Assembly (NCBI GenBank): GCA_016842065.1 | Contig: JAEPDS010000006.1 | Location: 62,001 to 126,000 of the forward strand | DNA length: 64,000 nucleotides | Source of the DNA: Candidatus Thiodiazotropha sp. 'RUGA' | GTDB lineage: Bacteria; Pseudomonadota; Gammaproteobacteria; Chromatiales; Chromatiaceae | Direction of reading: 5' to 3' | Part shown: positions 37,801 to 43,470 of the stretch, one piece after another | Layout: each line of letters opens with the position of its first letter | How positions within the stretch are numbered: the first letter of the stretch is position 1 | Notes under the pieces: model-generated | What the model was told of the DNA's origin: nothing | Databases searched by the model: none | What the model saw: the letters and a program-made list of their open reading frames with translations, nothing else | Program-made: the position numbers and the translations under genes

Positions 37801-37831
37801 TGTTCATGTAACCCTGACTTTCATTTATCAT
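31808..37831 (-). CDS. giant exported repeat protein: SdrD-B-like modules, IPT-like domain and beta-helix
   Basis: 2007 residues. The ATG at 37831 has a TGGAGA site; an ATG eight codons later would give a shorter signal peptide (MNRGLQLFVFLCLSFLVTALNA). The N-terminal two thirds contain several prealbumin/SdrD-B or carboxypeptidase-regulatory-like modules ('GDVIPAGRYYVSVHPYSGYS', 'NLAPGKYGVVIIPPP', 'SVGLVPPGEYQLAIWD') and Ca-binding-like DxDxDG loops ('FRDDDQDGFWDDGE', 'DIDWNGNGIQDPDDG'). Near residue 1190-1310 is an IPT/TIG-like domain. From ~1320 onward is a right-handed parallel beta-helix ('YPTIQDAIGSLDNG', 'IHHNEIIKNGG', 'ILDNTIIFNE'). It ends with a short 'SPALDVAGG…PDAGADERQ' motif common in such proteins. 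No anchor seen. First gene of the copper operon. Confidence 0.82.
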   Translation of the reverse strand: MINESQGYMNRGLQLFVFLCLSFLVTALNAASLTINVVDQSGNPITDPNFGFRWLLERDNTFPVDPANPGTTADELLSLSFHASNHEVGVATDGSGSLSGNVDASTATIGDVIPAGRYYVSVHPYSGYSLSGDSVDLRTIAAGEVTVTVQQHPIPTAQISIYLFEDKHPVNGVPDLPEEQNDGSVDWTQFSLFLEEPGGRYGAAGGQVIQDAFGNYLGTSYDQTCATSNPVGAGGDTPGGMINATCIDADGNPVIDELGDGTMQPNADGFISVKNLAPGKYGVVIIPPPNAGWQQTSTIEGSKVIDAWVKANEPAVFVEFGIPGPHVFMGFVRPFTDLPPAQTGEQVATVSGVVTDMHMSRNPATTFFSGRPFPQCWVAINQVGVGGALGQAVHAGACGADSDFSVGLVPPGEYQLAIWDSNLDVVFASLLFTVDPTGGTCNGGASCNFGEVPVFNWFTRLNTGIFRDDDQDGFWDDGEIGIGPESQETVLRWRDGTIYQAFPTDGDGLAPFDEVFPFFHWLVAEVSFGNKKATGATFVVDAGGEVRPDGGWADPTFGELNPQGQCEARGVGHSDIVISATDPRGAIGDCLGSDDNGATWVVENARQMINPNTGNNLSRTETGLVLTQGFQGFLGQTSVMQFGKVDYVIDTPFDFTAFPPRISEYVGENGGISGIVYYATTRAEDEPQFAAAEEWEPGVPRVQLALYADGDVNCPPLNNFPGDPCDIDWNGNGIQDPDDGVIEDINGIPGIQRADVNNHPLDVFPGPEDVDYNSNGVFDMGDALQFTHTDSWDDNLPAGCQGTNNPPGAEVAPAIDDQRCFDGLRNFNQVRDALFDGGYAFEDYDLDHLASIPASAGYNAAVVAAKLSAFYADLNTGWPELNLPEAWLIPGDYLIESATPAGYKLVREHHKNVDYGDEYIPSLQAFPATCVGEEVMVPEYLAMATKDGSGDAAQLIPGVEAIGAPFAGEMRPLCDLKHVPLSAGQNAAAEFFLMTDVPKAGNISGVILNDLANEFNPNSPQFGEKFAPPHVPVAFYDWNGNEINRIYADKYGRYNLMVASTTTANLPMPSGMSPNMLVSCMNDAGPISNPDFTGAAGDGIDASGNPEFIIDPHFDTQYSQFCYTFQYMPGTITYLDTPVEPVAAFAGPDQFPLDCEAPTQTPAISSVLRQNPNGGIEGPFVVAGASENIVINAKGLTAVRNPEWADGDPLAEQNIDRDYGFGTVAGSVLVQDRNGNAVTTLVASTWSDNTIIASTAGLVAGEYQLLVTHSNGNVSPTGITLTVGTAEGVGLGNNNSTYNVVNVPSVAYPTIQDAIGSLDNGLGGVNAGDLIIVKPGIYNEMVIMWKPVKLQGFGAETTTINARQTPTEKIIAWRELAAELVGTGTIDQLPAQLVPVPFFGGVQGALGAPIFPTEEGAGIMVAGKWTGPNRFHRNNHNRYARIDGLSIIGASTGGGIVANGYTRFLVISNNRLTTNSGFYGGGIRIGHSTLTHEVIGEDDEFFRRGYNSWLEDQAEDGFMAYDDAFADNMNIHHNEIIKNGGLNGAGGGIAIHTGANNYRVRSNWICGNFSKGDGAGIGHLGLSRGGQILDNTIIFNESFSQTPGTKPAGAGIFVGGLPGLRIDEETGLTLSPGAGHMIIDGNEIRGNLAGAGDGGGIALVNVNGEDIARDPDIFGRWYRVFVTNNLLSNNVSGVAGGGLSLSDTVRAYIRYNTIVNNDSTATGSQAFLATDPNQSIAKPAGIVSRYHSATMAALIDGDILEEFPGDFDEGDPRNRDDERMTFSDPIQLLDNIVYHNRSFYWRNTDDPATIVLENGLVPASCDNTTNTNCDITLVNVEDYTQDLAVLSGHEINPVHPTLGAMLLRPQRNVLQTGATAVTPNTFIDGYTTANNDPHNVLGPVFENGRFNEDRNALLFPEFKVLQAAGAFDEGGNFLQVNFGPLSLLDIDGDTGTADGLIDYHLAAGSPALDVAGGNVTTALGGNLSTDIDGEPRPAGTTAPDAGADERQ

Positions 37832-38395
37832 GGATTTTTCTCCAGACCCCTATTGGTCATTCAACTTTCCCGGGGCTCTTCTGACTCAAGTCAAAAAAAC
37901 TACCAGCCCCATTACCAGTACTTAGGCCAAAGTCTACAGCCCTATATAAAAGGTGGCTTTGCGTGAAACTACGCTATTTCTCTACTTCAGCCCCTACTGG
38001 AAAAGGAGATAACCCGGTATTTCCACGGCAGCAAAAACCCTACCCTGCATGGTAGGGTTGACAAATAGGAGAAAGAGTCATCCTATGACTACTTAGAATC
38101 TTAAAATTCATATAAAAACAGACAAAAAGTTGACTTTTCCCTCACACATCTGGCGGATCGAAAAAAACCACGTCTTTCTGCGAATTTGCACGCTGGCGGC
38201 GACACCATTTTTATGGTTTATTCAATAAACATTTTGTGTCATGGTGAATGGCACGAATTCCCACCATCATGATCAGGTAGACAGGTTTGAAATTTGCATC
38301 AACTGCAATCACACCTAAACTTGTCTGAGTAAAAGCCGGAAAACGATGCGCAAGGGACTCAAAACCAGAGAGAGATGAGATAGGTTCGGGTGACA
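37832..38395. promoter_or_regulatory. divergent control region of copper operon and response-regulator gene
   Basis: 564 bases without a gene, between divergent starts. A perfect hairpin/dyad lies at 38036-38059: AACCCTACC, 6-base loop, GGTAGGGTT. CTGACTCAAGTCAA (37881-37894) reads on the minus strand as TTGAC-N4-GTCAG, a partial match to an FNR/CRP-type dyad, 50 bases before the operon start. The regulator encoded to the right is a natural candidate to bind the dyad. No convincing sigma-70 promoter was picked. Confidence 0.45.
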
Positions 38396-39058
38396 ATGAA
38401 CAGCGACAAGAAAAAAATCATCATCGCCGAAGACCACAACATTCTGCGTGCAGGGCTGAAAGCACTGCTGACTTCCAATCCCCAGTTCGATGTGATCGGC
38501 GAAGCTGACAATGGCCGCGATGCAATACGCCGGGTGATTGATCTCAAACCGGACCTGGTGATCATGGATCTGAATATGCCTGGCATGAACGGCATGGATG
38601 CGATCCGTGAAATCAGGGAGCGGGATGCAGAAATCAAAACTCTGGTGCTGACAGTACACAATGAGGAAGAGTACGTTTTGGCAAGCTTGAAAGCAGGCGC
38701 CAATGGTTATGTTCTGAAGGATGCGACTCAGAATGAATTGATGACGGCAGCTGAACGTGTATTGAGTGGCAAAACATACTTAAGCGCAGAGATCACGGAA
38801 AAAGTCGTCAACAGTTATCTGCAAACCAATAACGTCAATAACGAACCCCTCACCCGCTGGGATACAGTGACTCAACGGGAACGTCAGATATTGAAATTGA
38901 TTGCTGAAGGTCACACCAACAAGAGCATGGCCGACTATCTCTGCATCAGCGTCAAAACAGTTGAAAAACATCGCGCCAATCTGATGAAAAAACTCGACCT
39001 GCACAACGTATCAGCGCTGACCACTTATGCGCTGGAGAAAGGTTTAATCAACCGCTAA
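38396..39058 (+). CDS. NarL/FixJ-family response regulator
   Basis: 220 residues from the ATG at 38396; a GTG two codons earlier is an alternative. The receiver domain (~5-120) has acidic pocket 'IIIAEDH', phospho-acceptor Asp in 'PDLVIMDLNMPGMNG', Thr in 'TLVLTVHNEEE', and Lys in 'YVLKDATQNEL'. The C-terminal LuxR-type HTH is 'LTQRE…' like: 'VTQRERQILKLIAEGHTNKSMADYLCISVKTVEKHRANLMKKL'. It probably works with the soluble kinase convergent to it, and may control the divergent copper operon (inference from position). Confidence 0.94.
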   Translation: MNSDKKKIIIAEDHNILRAGLKALLTSNPQFDVIGEADNGRDAIRRVIDLKPDLVIMDLNMPGMNGMDAIREIRERDAEIKTLVLTVHNEEEYVLASLKAGANGYVLKDATQNELMTAAERVLSGKTYLSAEITEKVVNSYLQTNNVNNEPLTRWDTVTQRERQILKLIAEGHTNKSMADYLCISVKTVEKHRANLMKKLDLHNVSALTTYALEKGLINR

Positions 39059-39174
39059 TCGGATAAGCTCTGATCAATCCATTGATCTTTTGGGTCTCAG
39101 CCGGGAGACATTATTGATTTCGGATACGCTGATCGCGTAACCGTTGAAATCGACTGATCTGTTGTAGGAATTAT

Positions 39175-40008
39175 CTACAGAGGAAAGGAAGCGCGGATCT
39201 GCACACCTTGATCGATGCCGGTATCGATGCGGATTCTGCCATCAACCGATTCAGCCCGCTCACGCATTCCGACCAATCCCATTCCCAGGTTACCCTGAAT
39301 TTCGGAAGGATCGAATCCGACGCCGTTATCGATAACCAGCAGATGAATCGCATCATGCGCCTGTAACAGGGAGACCGTAATGGTCTTCGCGTTTGCGTAT
39401 TTGACCGCATTGTTCAGGGACTCCTGGACGATGCGATAGATGACACTCTTATAATCCTCGGGTATCGACTCTTCATCCACGTCGAAATCGGTGACTACCT
39501 GAGTCTCGCTGCAGACTTTGGTTATCTGTCGGCACTGCCAGGAGATTGCGGGGATGACACCCAAATCGTCCAGAATGGCGGGGCGGATTGCACTGCAGAT
39601 CGATCTCACTTCGGACATCGCCTGCTTGACCATGGATGAGACAGCTTCCAGGGATTCACGCTGTTGACTCTGCGACGCCTTTTCCTGTCCATCACAGCCA
39701 TCGAGACAACGCTGAATATGCAAACTCATGCTGGTGAGCAGTTGCCCCAGACCGTCATGGAGTTCGCGGGAGATACGTTTTCTCTCAAGCTCCTCAGAGC
39801 TGACATGCTGATGAGGTGTACCCTGCTTCAGCTGCTTGAGACAGGAGAGACCATCCTGAATATGTTGATCGGTCAATCTGAGGTTATCGTTGATTGAAAC
39901 ACCGGCCTGAACATCCTTTTCCGCCGATGGAAATGGAGAAGATGAGAGTTTTAAAGCGGAAACCCTTATGAACGCGTCACTGCCCAGATGATCGTTTACC
40001 AATGCCAT
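39175..40008 (-). CDS. soluble NarX-type sensor histidine kinase
   Basis: 277 residues, no membrane helix. The N-terminal ~85 residues have no recognised sensor fold. The HisKA_3 box is 'LERKRISRELHDGLGQLLTSM'; the HATPase domain is complete with N box (YRIVQESLNNAVKYANAK), G1 (VIDNGVGFDP) and G2 (GMGLVGMRERA). It should phosphorylate the response regulator encoded convergently 116 bases away. It contrasts with the motif-poor kinase at 17760-19151. As a cytoplasmic kinase it must sense an internal signal or dock to another sensor. Confidence 0.92.
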   Translation of the reverse strand: MALVNDHLGSDAFIRVSALKLSSSPFPSAEKDVQAGVSINDNLRLTDQHIQDGLSCLKQLKQGTPHQHVSSEELERKRISRELHDGLGQLLTSMSLHIQRCLDGCDGQEKASQSQQRESLEAVSSMVKQAMSEVRSICSAIRPAILDDLGVIPAISWQCRQITKVCSETQVVTDFDVDEESIPEDYKSVIYRIVQESLNNAVKYANAKTITVSLLQAHDAIHLLVIDNGVGFDPSEIQGNLGMGLVGMRERAESVDGRIRIDTGIDQGVQIRASFPL

Positions 40009-40346
40009 GTAGTAACCCTTTATTTTTGTGCTTTATCCAATAACACTTCTCGGCTTTATTAGAATAATGTTTAAATATTAGAGAATTTAAATACTTTAAA
40101 ATATGACTAATCCGTCACAATTGCCATGCTTAGCCGTGATTGACATTTATCATTGCAGGGTTTATGCCAAAATTATATAATTGTATGAATTACATGACGT
40201 TATAAAATAATCTTAATAAATTACAACGTAATATAAAAAAAATAGTGTAAAAAATTCCGACAAAAACGCCTCTTATTCCCAAGTTCAATGGGTTAAATCC
40301 CCCATTTACCGGGTAGTAGTCGAAAAATTTTACAATGTTTAACTAT
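40009..40346. other. AT-rich intergenic region
   Basis: 338 bases between the soluble kinase start and the end of kdsB. Strongly AT-rich from 40060 to 40260. It must contain the kinase promoter. A weak dyad AATGGG (40287-40292) / CCCATT (40301-40306) lies near the kdsB end, with no T-run. I see no gene. Confidence 0.4.
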
Positions 40347-41111
40347 TCACTGGCTGAGCTGTGCCTCCACCAGCCGCAGATCATCCCGGGTATCGACACC
40401 ATGCCCAGGGTCTCTTTTGGCATTACTGACGTGGATCCGACCACCATGCCAAAGCACGCGTAACTGCTCAAGGGATTCAGCCCGCTCTATCGGCGCCCTC
40501 TCCCAGGCAACAAATCGGGCCAGATAACCGGCACGATAGGCATAGAGACCGATATGCCGGGCAAAACCGGTATCCGCAGGGAGCGGGCTCTCCGCATCGA
40601 TAAACTCATCACGATGCCAGGGTATCGGTGCCCTGCTGAAATAGAGCGCGTAGCCCTGGATGTCTGTCACCACCTTCACCACATGGGGATCAAACAGCAT
40701 CTTGCGCTCGGTGATCGGCGCCGAGAGCGTGGTAACCCCTGCTGCATCGTGCTGACTCATATCCTCGGCAACCTGGGACAGCAAATCGGCCGGCATGCAG
40801 GGTTCGTCTCCCTGCAGGTTGACGATGATCTCTTCATCCGCCCAGCCTCGCTGGGTCACCACTTCAGCAATTCGATCGGAGCCGCTGCGATGTTCTGCCG
40901 AGGTCATGCAGACATCCGCCGAAAACCCCCGACAGGCATCGGCAATTTGCTCGCTGTCGGTGGCGATCACCACTTGACTGGCGCCGCTTTCAACCGCGCG
41001 CTCATGGACATGCTGGATCATCGGTTTGCCGGCAATCTGCAACAGCGGTTTTCCCGGTAAGCGCACCGAGGCGTAACGGGCCGGTATGACGACTTTGAAA
41101 TTCATATCCAT
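40347..41111 (-). CDS. kdsB: 3-deoxy-manno-octulosonate cytidylyltransferase (CMP-KDO synthetase)
   Basis: 254 residues. Activates KDO with CTP for LPS inner-core synthesis in the cytoplasm. N-terminal nucleotide-binding motif 'VVIPARYASVRLPGKPL', then 'HVHERAVESGASQVVIATD', 'SGSDRIAEV', 'IVNLQGDEP' and 'LYFSRAPIPWHRD' are all typical. The start overlaps the Trm112-like gene stop (TGATG). Last gene of the exbB-exbD-lpxK-Trm112-kdsB operon, a common gammaproteobacterial order. Confidence 0.97.
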   Translation of the reverse strand: MDMNFKVVIPARYASVRLPGKPLLQIAGKPMIQHVHERAVESGASQVVIATDSEQIADACRGFSADVCMTSAEHRSGSDRIAEVVTQRGWADEEIIVNLQGDEPCMPADLLSQVAEDMSQHDAAGVTTLSAPITERKMLFDPHVVKVVTDIQGYALYFSRAPIPWHRDEFIDAESPLPADTGFARHIGLYAYRAGYLARFVAWERAPIERAESLEQLRVLWHGGRIHVSNAKRDPGHGVDTRDDLRLVEAQLSQ

Positions 41112-41299
41112 CAGCCTTCCGGAATCTCTTCGTCAGCGGGTATTTTCCGCGCCTCCTCTTCGAGCATCACCGGGATATCATCCCGTATTGGATAGGCCAG
41201 CCGATCGGCACGACAGATCAGCTCCTGCTCTTTCTTCATATAGAGAAGCTTCCCCTTACACACTGGACAAACCAAAATATCAAGCAGTTTTCTATCCAT
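41111..41299 (-). CDS. Trm112/YcaR-family small zinc-ribbon-like protein
   Basis: 62 residues: '[20 protein letters not shown]', with one CPxC knuckle and the family's '[20 protein letters not shown]'. YcaR-type proteins sit between lpxK and kdsB in many gammaproteobacteria, as here. Its exact role is unsettled; the eukaryotic relative Trm112 is a methyltransferase partner. It overlaps the lpxK 3' end by 8 bases. Confidence 0.93.
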   Translation of the reverse strand: MDRKLLDILVCPVCKGKLLYMKKEQELICRADRLAYPIRDDIPVMLEEEARKIPADEEIPEG

Positions 41300-42284
41300 C
41301 TAAGAGCCTTTTCACCTTCGTCTTGAGTTGATGTTCAAATGCCGCGGCAACACTGGCAGTGGCAGGCACATACCAGTGATTGGGTTGGGCGAACTGTTCG
41401 CACTTTACCGCATCTTTCTCAGTCATGAGAACTGTCTTTTGGTTAAATGGCGCCAGATCATCGGCCGTAAAACCATGATGATCGGCGAATGGGTGTCGAT
41501 CCACGTTTAATCCTGCCGATTCAAGCATGCTGAAAAAACGCTCAGGGTGGCCGATACCCGCAACCGCATCGACTGGGGTTGTGACGAAATCCGCCAGGGG
41601 TTTACAGGCTCCCCCGGCAACCGGGCATGCCATGTCACCAACCACCGACATGCCATACTCGCCTTCGCCCGGATTGCCATTGATGAGTACCAGATCGACC
41701 TGTTGCAGACGTCTTCGGGTCTCCCGCAGCGGCCCGGCTGGCAGGCAGTAACCATTACCAAAACGGCGCTCTCCATCCACTACGGCAATTTCAAGGTCCC
41801 GCTGCAAGGCATAGTGCTGCATCCCATCATCGGAGAGAATCACATCGCAGGGATAGTTTGAGAGCAGTTGCTGCGCAACCAGAGGACGCTGCGGTCCGGC
41901 AAATACCGGACACTCCCCATGACGCTTCAGCAGAATGGCTTCATCACCTACCTGTTGAGGCGTGGAGTCGGACGTCACTTCACATGGCCAGACCTGCGAC
42001 TTCCCACCGTAACCACGGGTTATGATGCCTGGCTTGTAGCCCCACTCGGTGAGCTTCTGTGCCAACCAGATGATCAATGGCGTCTTGCCTGTACCACCGA
42101 CCGTAATATTACCAACGACGATCACGGGAGAATCGATTTGCTGGCTCTTAAGCCAACCCCAGCGATAGAGGCGTCGCCTCACTGCGACAACCGTGCAAAA
42201 CAGAGCACTCAGGGGCAGTAGCAGATAAGTGAGAAGCTGACGTCGTTGCCAGGAAGCTTCAATCGGATTCAAAGCCAGGGCCAC
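41292..42284 (-). CDS. lpxK: tetraacyldisaccharide 4'-kinase
   Basis: 330 residues. Phosphorylates the 4' position of the lipid A disaccharide at the inner membrane. It has an N-terminal hydrophobic helix ([19 protein letters not shown]), P-loop '[19 protein letters not shown]', 'ITRGYGG', 'VGDEAILL' and '[13 protein letters not shown]', all LpxK signatures. One base separates it from exbD. Confidence 0.97.
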   Translation of the reverse strand: MALALNPIEASWQRRQLLTYLLLPLSALFCTVVAVRRRLYRWGWLKSQQIDSPVIVVGNITVGGTGKTPLIIWLAQKLTEWGYKPGIITRGYGGKSQVWPCEVTSDSTPQQVGDEAILLKRHGECPVFAGPQRPLVAQQLLSNYPCDVILSDDGMQHYALQRDLEIAVVDGERRFGNGYCLPAGPLRETRRRLQQVDLVLINGNPGEGEYGMSVVGDMACPVAGGACKPLADFVTTPVDAVAGIGHPERFFSMLESAGLNVDRHPFADHHGFTADDLAPFNQKTVLMTEKDAVKCEQFAQPNHWYVPATASVAAAFEHQLKTKVKRLLDG

Positions 42285-42285
42285 C

Positions 42286-42705
42286 TCATTCCATAGCAGG
42301 TTTGTGGGCTGAAAAGGTCATCTTGGTCAAACCCAGCTGGCTGGCCGCATCCATGGCGGTCATCACCGACTGATGAGGGGTGCGCGCATCCGCGTTGATG
42401 ATCACCGGGATGTCACCCCGGTCGCCAATGGCTTTACTGATCGCCAGCTTCAGGGTCTCCATCTCGGTATTCACGACCTCTCGTTGATTGACAAAAAAGG
42501 TACCGGCTATGTTGATGGTGATATCGAGCTGCTGTTCTTCCCTTTGTATCTCCTCACCGGTCGCTTCAGGCAGTTCGATCAGAATCTGGCTCTCATGTTC
42601 GAAAGTGGTCGATACCATAAAGAAGATCAACAGCAGGAAGACCACATCGATGAGCGGCGTGATATCCACTTCAGGTGATTTTCGAGCATTGGTTCTGAAA
42701 TTCAT
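42286..42705 (-). CDS. exbD: ExbD/TolR-type biopolymer transport protein
   Basis: 139 residues. A short cytoplasmic tail is followed by one TM helix (IDVVFLLLIFFMVSTTF), which carries the proton-pathway Asp in 'DITPLIDVVFLLLIFF', and a periplasmic domain. Works with ExbB/TolQ to use the proton motive force. Since it is next to lpxK rather than tonB or pal, the energised partner is not evident. One base after exbB. Confidence 0.93.
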   Translation of the reverse strand: MNFRTNARKSPEVDITPLIDVVFLLLIFFMVSTTFEHESQILIELPEATGEEIQREEQQLDITINIAGTFFVNQREVVNTEMETLKLAISKAIGDRGDIPVIINADARTPHQSVMTAMDAASQLGLTKMTFSAHKPAME

Positions 42706-42706
42706 T

Positions 42707-43318
42707 TCAGCGCTCTCTCTCCCCGTGGATCACTTCCACCATCTTCAATGCCTGCTCTTCCATGCCGATGACCAGCTGGTCGATCAGACCGGAGAAGTAT
42801 CGATGGAACATCAGACTGGGTATGGCGACCGAGAGCCCGGCCGCGGTGGTGATCAAGGCTTCGGAGATGCCACCGGCCAGGACGCCGGGGTCACCAACAC
42901 CTGCAGTTACAATGACGCTGAAGACTTTGATCATGCCGATCACAGTTCCCAGCAGACCAAGCAGTGGCGAGATGGAGGCGATTGTACCGAGCGTATTGAG
43001 ATAGCGCTCCAGTTCGTGAACAACCTGGCGACCGACCTCTTCAATCGCCTCTTTCATCACAACCTTACTGTGATTCCGGTTGACCAGACCGGCTGCCAGT
43101 ATCCGACCCAGGGGGGAGCTGGTCTTCAGTTTGTCCAGGTCGGCCAGATTCAGTTTCTCCTCCTGGTGGAGCTGCAGGATCTGTCGCATCAGATATTCCG
43201 GCATGACCCTTTTTCGCTGCAGCGACCAGAATCGCTCAATGACAATCCCCAATGCAGCGATGGAACAGGCAATAATGGGCAGCATCAACCATCCACCCGA
43301 CGTTACAAGTTCAAACAC
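42707..43318 (-). CDS. exbB: ExbB/TolQ/MotA-type proton channel protein
   Basis: 203 residues with three TM helices: ~10-28 (LMLPIIACSIAALGIVIERF), ~110-135 and ~155-180, and the conserved 'LGTIASISPLLGLLGTVIGMIKVF' and 'ISEALITTAAGLSVAIPSLMFHRYF'. Stator partner of the adjacent ExbD. First gene of the operon that runs to kdsB. The 152 bases upstream, to comEC, hold no gene I can support. Confidence 0.94.
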   Translation of the reverse strand: MFELVTSGGWLMLPIIACSIAALGIVIERFWSLQRKRVMPEYLMRQILQLHQEEKLNLADLDKLKTSSPLGRILAAGLVNRNHSKVVMKEAIEEVGRQVVHELERYLNTLGTIASISPLLGLLGTVIGMIKVFSVIVTAGVGDPGVLAGGISEALITTAAGLSVAIPSLMFHRYFSGLIDQLVIGMEEQALKMVEVIHGERER

Positions 43319-43470
43319 TTATCCTTTTCCTTCTGTGATTTTCACGATACTTTTCTCGATACGACCATGATACTCGACCAGGATATCTTGTTGCAGCCTA
43401 GATTGCATGGTGATCTAAACGGCTCAGATTCCTCACCCGTCTGCAACTGCCCGGCATCTACCGAGCTGGT

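Noticed and set aside
40140-40168. TTGACA with a TATGCC 17 bases on (plus strand)
   Set aside because: There is no plus-strand gene downstream; kdsB lies on the minus strand.
40287-40306. AATGGG/CCCATT as kdsB terminator
   Set aside because: Short arms and no T-run on the minus strand.
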